A stretch of 64,000 bases of DNA, taken from the NCBI GenBank assembly GCA_035578905.1, contig JAQJVL010000517.1:558001-622000 (forward strand). Reading direction: 5' to 3'. Made by a program: the position numbers and the translations under genes. Within the stretch, counting starts at the first letter, position 1. Every line of letters begins with the position of its first letter. Under the pieces are notes generated by a model. The model did no database searches. It saw only the letters and a list, made by a program, of their open reading frames with translations, and was not told the origin of the DNA. This document shows positions 26,901 to 41,900 of this stretch, piece after piece. Source of the DNA: Stictocephala bisonia (taxonomy: Eukaryota; Arthropoda; Insecta; Hemiptera; Membracidae).

Positions 26901-29900
26901 GAAAGGAAGAAATAGGCCTAGTTAGCCGTGTATCCACTTTATTTAGTTTTATATACTGTCATGTTCACTTAACTTACAGTTTAATGAGCAGGAAAATTCA
27001 ATTATAGATAAATAGCTTACGCTAATATATCCAAGTATTTTTTATTAATGCCTTTTTAATCCATACACAGTTCATTGTGTTGCTGATTCACATTCCCATT
27101 TACACAAATTCAGTATAATGAAATTAAATGATTCATCTAAATACCTCTTTTTAACGTATGCCAACTATAAAGTGGCATTAACTGTAGATAGGTATTGTAC
27201 GTAACTTTGACATGTCGTTAGGTACATTTTTGCTCTAAATTAGTTGTTTATAATGGCAGATATTTCTCCAAACAGCAGTGCTTCAGTTCCCCCTTCCTGT
27301 AGTGTAATGTATCAATGTTGTGTCATTTTTATTAAATTTCAAGACTTAGAGAAAAAATTACGTAACATTTACGTAGAATACCTAGAAGCAAAAAAATACT
27401 CTTCAATAGGTTCTTGGGACTTAGTAGTCACTGACATTTGTAATATAAGCTAAGAAAATGTTTTAACAATTAATCTTCAAATGTTTTTTTCGTGTATTGG
27501 TGATTGTTTATTAAACCGTTATCAATCTATCAATCAATAACGCAAAGTTTATTGACTGTGTAAAATTTACATATCGATACCCTTAGCTTAATACTCATAT
27601 GCAATACCCATCTAGGGTTAAAAGCAAAATATATACAATTTAAAGTAAAGTGCAATCGAGCAAAAACCAGAAACCAGCCAAATATAAATGTGTTTTAAAT
27701 GCCATCAATGTGTACCTTTTGAACATATTGTAGAGTTATAAAAACTTTCAATAATAATATTGCAAATAAATAAACATTTAACAGTAACTGCAAGAGGAAA
27801 ATAGCAGCATAACATTAATAAATAGACAATGACACTAAGAAAGGCCTTAAAATGTATTAAGAATATGACACATTATTTTAGAAATGGTTTTAATTTTTGA
27901 ACTCAATAAAAATAACAAGTAATAAACAATAGTAAATAGACAATAAATAACAGTAAATAACAATAAAATATTTAATACCAAACTAAACAAAACAAAAAAA
28001 CTAACAAAAGTGACTAAGCAAAAGTAGCAACAATATATTATCAGTAGGATAATAAATATATTGTTAAAAGTTATACAAAATTTTAATAATAGTTAGTACG
28101 GTACTCTACTTGTGTGCAACCTAAACGTTTCTTCCCAAGTGTCCTCATATTGTTTATGCCAAATTAGAAAGGTCTGGCAGCTCGTAAGTGTATATAGTCA
28201 ATAGGAAATACCCAGACTTTTATGTTCCTCACAGACAACCCTTTATAATCGTCTTATTTGTTAAAAAAATGTTCAACATATAACAAAAGATAGTACTCAA
28301 TTATTGTTATTGACTCTTTTTTTCAGAGGAAATTCTCTCGTCCAACAAGGCAATGTGGTTTTCCAAAAAAGGCACTTATCTTGCCTATTTCAAGTTTAAT
28401 GATTCTGAAGTGCTGATTCAAACCATTCCGTTATATGGACCTCCTAACACCAAGCAGTGGCAGTATACTCGCTACGATCAGATACACTACCCTAAGGTAA
28501 AACAATTCTACATTTTCAAAACAATAAATTGGATATCTTAACTATTTATCAAATTCTCAATATAATGTATTATGCTTATACTAGGAGACACCCCTGCACA
28601 CTCGCTGCACTCGTGATACCTCAGTCTTTAGCTTTAGCATGTGACTTTTGACTACAAACATTAGTGGTTTTAAAATGAGCCCTTCAGTCGGATGCAAATA
28701 AAACCATTTTTCAAAACCTTCTCAGGGAAAAATAAATAACTTTCCAAAGACTCATGACGATCGAATGAATGAAGTAGTATTATATAAAGTACACAGAGAC
28801 AGAGACAAAGTCAAACATGCGTTGGTTTTTTGTATGTTAAGGAGATATCAAACAAAACTTCCACTGAATCAATTAAACTTACTATCTTTGATAATAAGAA
28901 AGATCTATAACCTTCTCAATGTGACAAACATCATTATTTACATACAAACAGATTTTGAAATTTTACAAATGTCATTATTTACATTTAAACAGCTGTTTGA
29001 CTAATTTAAATCTCTCTTATGGCTGAAAAGCGTACTTTGAGGGCTTCCTGTGCCCTTCAGGGTAAAAATATTGAAAAATGAAGACCTTAATGCACAACTA
29101 AGAGAAGGGACAAAATTGTTGACACCTCAATCGTTAAAATTGATCAATAAATAAGGGGTTTGTTGTTACATTGGTCTGATTTTCTACTTATTATTACTAT
29201 TTTCTACTAATCGTAGAGATATGGGCGTAATTTTTATCAGGGATAGTCAGTTTTCTTTGCTATACAACACCTGGACACTGATTGCTACTTAACACAGACC
29301 CCCCAGACTTCTCTAGTAGTGTCCAGGTCGATGGCAACTATTTATCAGATGCCACGTCTGTTACAAGAGGACGGAGCATAGAAAATATCGCCTACAATCT
29401 CCACAACACTATCTCCGCAAGTAACTGGGGTGTAGCACTACACTACTTATGCCAACATTAAACCATTGTAGGCAAAAAAAAGCAGAATTGCGTCATCAGG
29501 GACATGGGACTGGAGCCAAAATGCACATACATTGCAATGTAGGTCTTTGTTTAACACAAATTGCTTTTAATTCTTACTGAAAAGATCACTATAAAGTGTT
29601 TACTGCTGAGATGCAGTCACTCAGTAGTAGTTTAAACATTTGTTATATAACGCTCATAATAGTGTATACTGTGTTTGACTTAGTCTGGCCATCTTTCAAT
29701 TCATTCACAGTTTTCAACTAAGTAAGGCCCCCCCAACATCAAAATAAAAATATATTATACAGATTCTTTAATAAATCTAGCAGAAAAGTTACTTTTATGT
29801 TCTCAACTTCCAAACAGACCCTCACCTGGTCAAGATCCTTTATGAATGCCGATTAAGTATGAGCTCATTTCCTTCTGAAAATTGAAAAACCTAAAAAGTT

Positions 29901-32900
29901 CAAAGTTTATAGTTCAAAATTCACCCGAAGTAAAACCTGGTTTATTTGCAAACGCTGCAGTGTGCTGCTGAATGTAGACAAGAAATGTCTCAAAACATAC
30001 CTCACCAAGGCAAATTATTAAAAAAATTAAAAAGTATAGATAAAATATACTGTTGTAGTATTATAAAAAGTTTTATTGCTATATATTTTAATATTTAACA
30101 TCAATCTCACATGTCATTGGGATACAAACTTCTCATCAAAGCTTCAAACAATGAACTTAAATAAAAAGTATTTGTTTACTCTACGATAATAATAAATTTA
30201 TTTCAGTTAATTAAGTCTTTTTTAAGTAATAAAGATTTGCAGTGAATGATAGCAGAACGTTAATTATCGTTGCACGGCGAATCGTACTCGAGGCTGGTTG
30301 GCACATCAACCATTACATATATGTAATATCAAATATTACATATCAACCAATAACTCCTGCAGATAACCATTACATATTCTGTAAGTTACTGTTCATACAT
30401 TTAATATCTTTACAGTTGTATGAATATTATATTTTAAGTGCAGTCTCATATACAGAAACTATTTATTTCAAATGTACAAATTGCATTTACATACAAATTT
30501 ACTTATGGTTATTGACTGAAAGTAAATACGTTATCTTTTTTGAAAACAATTATTTTCATATGCAATGAGCCTATTAATAAATTTCCTTTTCCCATAACAG
30601 CACTGCCAGGGAATAAATATTTGAATTGATGTTAAAATCTGCTAAATTTAGTAAAATGTTTAAATCATAAAACGATGCAGTTGCATGAACATGTTTGAAC
30701 GTGAATCCTGTGTACTATTTTAAGTTCATGTTCAAAATAGGATAAACGTAAATCGCAGAACTGAGACGGATGACACGTTTTTAATCTACATTAGTTGCAA
30801 GAATTGAGTTTTATTGAATTAGTCTATTTATTGTGAAGTTGTATCATTTTTGTTGTTATTTGATATTTACAATAAATCGTATGTATGTGCTAATAACAAT
30901 GCATTTATTTACTCCAATCATCTTCATTGATTAATGGAACATTACTGTTCAATATTTCCTTGGTTGGTTAGTACGTAATGCTTATTTTTCCTTAGTAGAT
31001 TTAATAGTAGTCCACAAAGAAACTTGTAGGTACAAAACCACCGTTATTTATCATTAGTTCATTTATCTTTATGAATAAATGATTGCAGGTTGGGACACCC
31101 AACCCAACAATCTCTGTCCATGTTATAAATGTCAGCAGTGTTACGCCTGGACAGCCGCCTCAAGAACATACATATCCTCCTCCAAAGGAACTCCTTGATA
31201 ACAAGTTAGTAGTCATCATCTCAACATCGTTGTTTATCTCTAAGGTATTTTTTAAAACTTTTTCATAAATTAAACAAATCTCAAAGTTTTATTTATCAAA
31301 TTTTTATTTTATTTCTGCACTAACAATAAATTATTTAATTTTATTCTGTTGCTTTATAATCAAATAAACGTGCAGTAACCTCTGAATCTACATAGATTCT
31401 AACTAAAACATTAATATAATAATTCTCTTAAAGAACTAATACTTGTAACTGAGTATCCTTTAATCATTTCTCAGTAAATTACTAACTATTTTCTGCTCTT
31501 ACGCCACATATATAAAGTAAATACAATGATTCTTATAATGACTGAACTCTGATGAAGTTAGCAATTCATTAAAACATCATTAAAGGGTATTCAGTTACAA
31601 AGATTACTTTTTTATAACATTAGTAGCATTATCATATGAACTAAAGTATACATTTAATAATTTTTCATAATAATTATCTGGTAAATTAATTAAAATTTTG
31701 ACAACTAACAATGCATAAACAAAGTCTTTACGTTTATGTCAATTATAAATAAACTTACGAGGGTTATCCGTAAATTAAGGTCTCCAATGAGCTCCTATTG
31801 AGACAGAGCGGTCTTTCATAACAGTAACAACAGCATCATGTCCCTTGCTTCCCCTACCACTATTTGGTTCCAGTACCTCACTCTCCACAACGCTTGGTCT
31901 TGGATTGGCAGCCGTTAATGATGGAAGGGAAAATCAACGCTCTCACCAAGTGTGAATTAGTCTCTGATTAGATTTCTGTGGATTAAGGGTCAAGAGCTTT
32001 TGAAATCCATCACCAGTTGTTTCATGTGTATGGTAAGAAGCGTATGAACTTAAAAAATGTATGCGTAAATGGTGTAGGGAGTTTTCAAAAAGCTGAGATA
32101 ACGTGCACAACGAGGCCATCTGCAGCCTTCCATCAGTTTCGAACAATACAGTAACGGTAGATATGTATGATATGAGATATTTTCGAATAGATAGAGGACA
32201 TATGAAAGACCACTGAGGACAAGATTTGTTGTTGATTTTGTTGAACGAATCGATATTCGTTCGCTCCATGAAAACGCCATTCCTCATGACAACCAAACTG
32301 CAACAGATCTCATAGCCAAATTCTAGTGTTGAATCATTGACCAGTCTCCACACAGCCCTGATTTAGCCTTTAGCGGCTTCTAATTGCTCCCCAACTTGAA
32401 ACAACACTTGAAGAGAATGGAAATCGTAAATGTCGAAGAGGTGTAAGAAGCTGTCGATCACTACATATGCACCAGTCAGCGGAAGGGTGGTATGACGCAG
32501 TTATGAAAAACTTTCTAAGAGACTTCATAAGTGCATTTGTCATGGTGGTAACAAAATTGAAAAATATCCAATATTTCCTAATCTGTTATTGGTTTTGCAA
32601 TAAAATGTGGTTTTCTATGTGAAAAGCATTGGAGACCTTAATTTACGGACAAACCTTATACTTTTAAAACATTTTTGGCCTTAATTTTTGTTAAGACACT
32701 TAAAAGACATGATCTTTTTCTCATGTGGCCTTTACCAATCAGCAGTAACTTGATGGCATATCATTTTCAAGTGGGCCTCCAGCAAAAAAATTAATCAGGC
32801 CCCAGTACATTTTGTAATTAACCTTTTTATACAAAATCATAAATTAAGGTCTCTATAATACAAAATCAAACATTAATTGATTGTACTTATATGGGTAAAG

Positions 32901-35900
32901 ATAATATTTTTTGCCAAAAGCCATCACTTATAATATGAATTTTTCACTGAAAAATTAAATTTAAAGTTATAATAAAATAGAATATAATAAAAAAATATTA
33001 CATTTTTGTAATATTATATTACTACTTTGTTTTATTGTATTACTAGCACAGTACCCATCCTTCGTACAGGTTTGCGTTTATTTATATTGTGCTTATTGCA
33101 TTCAGTAATACAAAACATGTAACTACTGGCTTCTGTATAATGCAAAAGTGCCTTGTGGTCCCGGTACCTGTAGAAAAGAAGATGGTTGGTATTACGTGCA
33201 TCTTCTATGACGGCACATGGGCGAAATGGCACTAACAAACACAAAAATACTGTTCTAATTCCCGTAGTTTACAATTCCAGCTGATAAGTGGTAAATAGCT
33301 TTCCTACTAAACAATGCGATTGGTAGATTTAGTTACGAGTGCTCTATCGAATAATCGAACCAGGTGATTTCGTCCATGTGACGTCACAGTCTAATGCGCA
33401 GCCTTGTCATGATATCTACCATCTTTTCTAGTTACCGTGGTTGTGGTTAGGTTTGTCCGGTATTTACTTCAGAATTGTGTAAGTTGTTTATTTATTCCAA
33501 CAGCTGATTAATTAAACTATTATAAACAATTAATTGTCAAATTGGAATTGACAAGTGTTGCATTGATACTTCTTAAAACCCCTGAGGTGGTTTCCTGGTG
33601 GAATTTCAAAATAAAGATAGGCCTAAGTGTTAACCAGAGACCCTAAGAATGTTCATGCAAAATTTCAGATGAATGGGTTCAGTAGTTTTTGCGTGATTGA
33701 GTAAAACACACACACACACAGACACCATTAGAGTTTTCTATAATAATGAGATTATCAATTGGTCACATCATATAGGAGATCAATGCCACTTTGCACACCC
33801 CTGATTCATGTTAAGTATTTGTATCACTTCCAATTCAATTTAACAAATGTTTGTCAAGTCAATTTTCCAACACTCGAGTTCTACCCATTTCTGTTTTTAC
33901 TTCTCTTGTTAATTGTTTCCCCTTTTTTACATTTTTATTTGTATTTCTTAATTTTTATTTTCAGTTTTTATTGCTTTTATATAAATTTAAACTTGTACTT
34001 CTATGATTATAATACATATTTTTGTATTTGGTTGACTTATATAATTCGAGCTTATGCACAGGTGCCATGCCCATGAAGGCTTATTTTCTTAGCTTTAGCA
34101 CCTACTTTGATATATCATTCCTTTGTTTTATGCCTTAACACGTTCAATGCTGAAAGAGAACATAATAGCGCACCCCCCAGGCTGAGTACGAAACACTATC
34201 ACATAGTAAAGGCACCCATCACACAAATATATTGGTATCTGAAAACGAAATACACCAAAAAGTACTCCAAGACTGCCAGAACAAGCAAGGAGCAACACAA
34301 CATTCCAGGGCAATGGTTAGCCTCACCCTGAATAAAAACATGTCAAGGGCGGGCTGTGGTGCTATGGCTAGGCGCGCCATAGCAGCACTACATTGATCAA
34401 TGTAGCCCGCACGGGACATGTTAATTGATGGTTTTATTCAGGTCATGTTTATATTTTTTTAAATTTAGTGTATAATGATATTGTTTCAGCATTATATGAA
34501 CAGTATTATGCACTATTTTTATTTTTTCTATGCTCGAAATTAATAAAATTTTGCATTAATTCATTTCATTTGTTTTGTGCTGTTATTGAAATAAAGAACT
34601 TCCTTTTACACTTCTAGAAATAGTGCAATAGAAGTGTAAAAGCCTCAGAAGGTAAATTTCATACATTGCTGGTAATACAATATAAGCATTTCATACATGC
34701 TCATTGTGTGACACAGCACCATGTAACTTGATGTACATAGTCCTTAATTTTTATCTCTCTGCAGTCACTTTTTAACTCAATCACAAAAGTGTCGAACACC
34801 TACAATGCAGATGAAACACCCATTCCTCGTTGTGGTGCTAGGAACCATTGTGTTCTGTTCTTTCGGTGCGATCATTACGAAAGATGATTTTCAAGCCTCT
34901 CCTGCAGTCATTGTGCTTCTGCCCAATCATCTTACATACAAGTTTAATTGTGGTATGTGTGAGAGTGATTGTTATGCTACTGAATAAAACTCATTTGCCC
35001 TAATTTCACATTACTTATCGTTTAGCTTTACTATAGAGAAATAAATTCAGAAAGCTGATATAAAAAAAAAATGTCAATGTAATTGTGAGTGTTGTGTGCA
35101 GGGAGCCCATCGCTAGTGTTTTGGCCTGGGTGAATGACACTCAGTTTGTCGTTGTTTGGATGAACCGCTACCAGAACATTCTGGTGATACAGCTGTGCTC
35201 TGCATATGTAAATACTCCTTGCAGGACGGTAAGTAGTTCTTAAGAGATATTTAAAAATAAAATCTCAGGTAACTTTGATTGTATTGATGTCAGTTTCTTA
35301 TCTAATATATGTTCAAAATATTATAAATTAACGAAAAATACTTCTAAAATCGTTTGTTTTTTGGTTTTTTTTTTTTTTTATAGGTTGTGTAGCTCTTTCT
35401 GTGTACTTCATTCCTTATTCCATCCCATATGGTTACTCCTTCAGTTCCTATTACGGAATACAGTTATTTATTAAATACTTTTAGGTTAGGTGAAAGGGCA
35501 TTAGGCCAGAAATTAGTATATTAGGGGAAATATATGTATCATATGGTTTTTGTCAGCTACCATTGAGTAATTTTTTTATCTTTAAGCTATGATATATTAA
35601 GATTAAAAGTGGGATTAAGATTCAAAAGTCATGCAATAGATAATATAAAATAAAAGTGATCTGCTGTCACAAAGCTAAATCCAATCCATCGAGCCATTTA
35701 TGACCTGCCCCATTTATTCTGTTTTTACTAGCTAATCCCTCCATGAAAGAACGCAGGGGGACACTCTGTAATTATGTGATCCATTGTTTGGATACTCTCT
35801 ACAATCACATGACTGATCTATTGTCAATCCCCATTTATACTTCCAGTAGTTACATCTACCCATGCTAGTTCGGAACCGATTCAAAAGTGTCCATTCCCTC

Positions 35901-38900
35901 CGAGGGAGGTTCATTCCTTGATGGAGCATTAATAAGGAACTAATTGCGTTCATCAAAACTGTTCCACGCTATGGCCCAGCTAGTATTGGGCAAAAAATTT
36001 GAACTGCTCAACTAGGAAGCAGTACGTAGTGGTGGGTTTCGAGGAGAAGTAGGATATCAGCACACTCACCTAAATAGAAAATTCCACTAACATTTTAAAG
36101 TGATAAACAAGTACAGGAACAACACTTATTTACAAATTGTCAGTGCCAATGGCCATGAGGAAAGTGTCAGTGATGCTAGAAATTTGTAAATAAAGTGTTG
36201 TTCCTGTGTTTGTTTACTACTGTGAGATGTTGGTGGACTTGTTGTCTTAGGTAAGTTAGCTGATATCCTGCCTCTACTAATATACTTATTGATGGTAAAA
36301 TAAATATGAGTTGTAAAATTCATAAGCGATTGGTCTTAAGGTATAAAATTTATTTTGTTAAAAAATTATACTCATGATAGAACACTTTTTCTAATTTCTT
36401 AGATCAACCTTGGAAAAATCACTGTTTAATATCTCAGAGCTGACTTTTATCATTTTTATCATTATATTTTTATCATTTTTATCATTATATAAAACTTAAC
36501 GTTATATGTTAATTTGAACTTTTCAATAAATGGCAATTATGTCATGAACAATTTTTGCAATAATATCAAATCATAGTTTATTTCACAGGTATTTTACAGA
36601 AAAGAAATACTTTGTTTTTAACTCCACTTACCAGTTTAAATGGGTCTGCAGGCCTGTGCATGGCTTTCATTCAACAAGTGAACAATCGACCATCAGCTCA
36701 GTTGGGTATTCAAACCTTGGACCTCCGCAGTCTAGTCACACTCACTGAGCCACCACACCAGTATAACATGATGTGAAAATAGTTCTTTGTAGAGCAAAGC
36801 TCGTTGCAAATAACGTGCACATCAGTTACTTAAAAATATACTATGTGCAAAGAAAGTGAAAAAAATAAATTAACAGTAGTATATTTTTAGCCCAGACTTG
36901 CATCGCCTATAACTCGCACGATGTTGAATGTTCCTAATCTGGCCATGCCCGAAATTGAGGCGATTTTGTATGTGGCGATAACAAGTTGGTTTATGAACCC
37001 AGATGATGTCGAGTTGTAGGTCTTACAGTTATCCAGAACATTGAAATTTTAAATTGGTTTTGGCAAATGAAAACACAATAGACTTGAGTTAGAACATAAA
37101 TTCATTACTTACATGTGTATAATTTTTTTATATGCAAAGAAATCTTTAATAGCCAACAATTGCAGTACAACTAAATTTGCTGAAAAATTAATTGAAGATT
37201 TTTGTTTCTTGATTCGGCACCTTGCTGCTTTGAAACAAGAGTCGATGGAGGAAAAAGACATCATATATATACTATTCTTGTTGCTGCAAATAATAAATGC
37301 TCCTTCACTGTATTTAACACACAGTCTAAAACTTTGTGTATTCCTTCAAGTCGAAATACATAAAACCTAAAGTCAGCTAGAATTGCACCCCGTCAGCCGC
37401 TGACTGTCGCGTTATTCAGTATTCACTTTGCCTACTACTGAATATCTATCTTATATTATTAATAATTTTATTTCACCTTCGTTGATATCTTAAAATTGTC
37501 ATGCGATGTGTTTTGGAATCATGTATACTCCATATTCAGGGTTGATCCCTCTTGCGAATCGTCAATGGGGTACCTGATATGACGAATGCACTAAAAACCG
37601 TGATTTAATGTATTGTGTTTGTGACGTGATTTAATGTATTGTGGTTGACAACTCGCAAGAGGATCAAGCCTGAAGATGGAGTGACAGTGACTCCAAAATG
37701 TATTGCATGACGATTTTAGGCTAACATCAAAGGTAAAGTAAAATCGTTAATAATTACCCAGACTGATGAGTTATCAAGTGTCTAGCTAGTAAGGTTTTAC
37801 TGTATTGTGTAATATATTCTTGTTTCTTGTAATAAATAAGATATTATACAGATAGTTATTATTTTTTAGGTATTCCACCATGTAGAACCTAACGGATGGC
37901 TGCAGATAGAGTCTCCCAGATTTGATAGAGCAGGGAACCGTATGACCTTCATCTGGTGGCAGCCACAGAGTAACGGTGACTCGTACCCTCACGTATCAAT
38001 GCTGAATCTTAGTGATTCTTCAGCCCAGCTCGTAGCGGTTACCAACGGAACTTACTCTGTGACTGAAATAGCAGGCTGGAACTTGGACACTGATGAAGTG
38101 TAAGGAACAAACAGTTTTTTGAATATAAATAGTAGTCCCTTATTTGGCAGAAAGCAGCATACGTTTCTTTATGTAAAGACATAAAATGGGTAAATTATAC
38201 AGTAACAGTTTATTTATTAGTCACTGATTTTAGTTTTAGTCTAGCACTTTAATTTTTGAATAGGATTATGAGGACATTTCCATGATTAAAAATGACAAAG
38301 GTTATAAAGATTTTACATGGTTTTGATTGCCCTAAAATATAAGAACAAAAGTTGTATACATCATCTATACAAGTTCTGCTTAAAGTAAAGGGCCAATGTT
38401 ACAAAGACACAGTTTTTTTTTATAGTGAGATGTAGTTTTATGAAGTGGCCAATTTGTTGGTTTTCCATTAGTCAGCGATTTTAGTCAAATAACTGATAAA
38501 TTCCAACTAATATATTTCTGCTGCCTGACTAATATTATTAGTGATCTATATTACTATATATACTATATACTACTATACTATACTTAACTATATACTAATA
38601 TTACTAGTGATCTATTATGTTCGTAAATGAGATAAGTATTGGTTATTTTATTACTAAAATAAAAGGTACAGACATTCGAGAGCTTATTTGAAACCATTCA
38701 TCATTAGATTTCAGCACAGGCACAGCAATTGCATTACTTTGGTGTGTCTGTTTATTCTATATTTAATTGGAATATAGAAATGTCCATAACTATTTAATAT
38801 TAAAAAATCAAGTTTTTAAAAATGGAAAACTACTCGCCAGTTTACATGGACCTGCAGGCCTGTGTGTGAACTTTATTCATCAGTTTATCATCTATCAACC

Positions 38901-41900
38901 TTTCCCTCAGTTGGGGATTCGAAACTGGGACCTTGCTCTCTGTAATCCGAAGACTTAGCTACTTAGCCATCATGCAGGCGTGAAATGAGAAAATATAAAA
39001 TGTTTAATGCTTAACATTGTATGTTATACAAAAAAAAAAAAATACAAACAGAGGTAATATACATACAACTTATTTTTTATGGTGAAAATATAGCTTTTTT
39101 GTTATGACAATCAATTACATAAACTCTTTAAGTTATATAAATGACAACTATATAGATTTTAGACAGGAAGATAGTAATTGACTAAAATCTTCACATACAC
39201 TTTATTCTAGGTTCTTCCTTGCAACTGTTCCGGGTGCACCAGAACAGCTCCATACTTACAAAGTTGTTGCACACCCCCCACATACTCTTACTTGCCTATC
39301 TTGTCACCACCACTCAGCGGACGGTGCTAACTGTTCATATGCCGGAGCGATGGTCAGTCTCGATGCCAGTTTCTATGCTCTCAGCTGTGCTGGTCCTGGA
39401 GTTCCTGAGGTTACCTTGTGTGACATGGTAAGCTTAAAGGTTTACTGTGTATTCCACTTTATTTTACACATTCCAGTATACTTTAAAAACTATTGGAATA
39501 AAAATATTATTATACTATATTACCTTTGACACTTTTCATGTATTGTATTTTTACGATGCTCTTATCAACTTCAAAGAAGCCATCTTTAAGAACAAAATTA
39601 GGTTAAAAAACATAAATATAAATAAACAACTGTATGTAAAATATTGACAGCTTGGGCCTGTTTCACGAAAATTACAAGTTACATATTCACTATTGCACTA
39701 GTACAGGTAGTTGTAGTTACAATTTCTCAAGAACAGGTGTTTCTTGAAAACACTTGTTACTTTTATAATAAAAAGTCACAGTTGTGACTAATTGTTACAA
39801 GTCAGCTGATCACTTGTAAGTAAGTTGATAAAATAAAGTAAGTTTATTTTAATATTTACATTTACTTTAGATTTTGAAGTTCTACTTTACAATTATCGTG
39901 TTAATAATAATAATTAATTATTATGTCGTTAAAAAAGAAGGGAAAATTTCTTTTATAAAAGAATTGCTAGTCCGAAAAGAAGTTCTATTTGGATCATTTT
40001 CAAACAAGTTAACTAAAGAAGACAAAGTAAAAGAATGGAAAGTTGTACACGAGAAAGCTTAGCTTTAGGCTTGGTCCCAGCCAACAAAGATTATGTCTAC
40101 ACAAGAGACACATACTGGCAAAACTTGAAGAAGTACACTGTGGTAAATACATTTTCTTCCTATTTATTTAAGCATGAATTGGTGAAATAAAGAATGTATA
40201 ATATATTTTGAAAAAACTTGGGGTAATTATATAAAACAGCAGATTTTTGGGCTTAAGTTTTTTTTTTTTTTTATATCCATAGCTAAGAAAAAAGAATATG
40301 ACGCGGTTTTCAGCAGAAAAGCCAGACAAACTACGAAAATGAGGAAAACGGAGAAATATTTGTTTTCGGAAATGTTTCCGGTTTCAGTAAGGTTTTTTTT
40401 TTTTGTTAGGATAAGGCTAGGTTGGATATTGATAGGTTAAGTTGGGATTTTGCGGTTAACTTAGATCAACCTAACATAACCTGACCAAACTTAAACTATC
40501 AATACCCAACATAACCCTATCCGAACCCTATAAAAAGTTGAAGCTCACATTAGAAATTTAGGAAAAAGAATAATATATTAAAACATTAGATATATTGGAG
40601 AGGGAAAGAAAATAAGAATTACCTCCATCTAAATTCACAGAAGGTTTTACAACTGATGAAGGACATTTTGACCATTTTGTATAAGTTTCTTTAATATTTA
40701 AAAAATAATTGAAGAGCTCAATATTTGTTTCAATTTGTAATGTGATTATGGTTATATTAACTAATTTGTTCAATACCATTTCATTGTTTGCTTAGAACCT
40801 ATCTAACTGATATACTGCAATACTTAGATTTGTATACTTTTTGATAAATTAACTTTAATGGTGAGTAAGTAACTATTAACTACTATAAAAAATCAACCAA
40901 TTTTCTGTAATAAAACGTAAAGTTACAGGCCTACTTTTATTTATTAACTGAATTACGTATTAATAGGTGATAAAAATAATTTAAATTTAAAATAAGAATG
41001 TGTACAAAAATTTAGCTCTTAATTCTAAAACATAGTGGTTCATCAACAATAATTAATTTCAAAATACGTTAATGATAAATTATTCATAAAACAGCAGTTC
41101 CTTATTTTAATAATTAATTGTATTTTATGTTCTTTTACTTTCCATTATTAACATTATTGGTAGTACAGGGATATTCATTCATAAGCACGGCGCCATCTGT
41201 TAAAATTTATAAGCTTACGTAACATTAACATTGGGATGGAGGAAAATAACAATCTAGTCCTGTAAATCATCGAAAGTGATCTATCAATGCTTGAAATCTT
41301 CTTTCAGCAGCAGGATTTGCATTAGCCCTGACAAGCTCCTCTTCCCAGTCTTCTGGATCTTGAAGCTGTAGAACTCTGTCTGCATCGTTTTCTGTCCGAG
41401 CAATGTTACATAGTGTAAAACAACATTTTATTATTTCACATGCAAAAAGTGGAGATATTCTTAAATGATTAAGGCAAGGGAATTTCTCTTTTAAAATTCC
41501 AAATGAGTTTTCCCAACTCTTCGAGTAGACTTTTTTGCATTATTAAAACGTCTGACAGCACGGTCACCCAGATTCAAATCAGTTGGGGGAATCAACCATT
41601 CCTTTAGTGGATAACCAGAATCAGCTAGAATTATAACATCAGGAAGTGGTCTCCAACCATCTACAAAACGACGATATAGTGAACTGTTCCTATAAACTCT
41701 GGTGTCGTTATCACTTCCAGGCCATCGTGCAGTAGAGTGGTACCTACCCACCCGCCCACCCATACACGTACAGTGGTACTGACCCACCCGCCCACCCATA
41801 CACGTACAATGGTACTGACCCACCCACCCACCCATACACGTACAGTGGTAATACCACTGAACGTGTATGGGTGGGTGGTGGGTCAATACCACTTTACGTG

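Noticed and set aside
34765..34870. YNADETPIPRC... reading as a Tigger-like catalytic block
   Set aside because: Only the NADET word matches; the rest of the DDE region is absent and the other frame has a better signal-peptide explanation.
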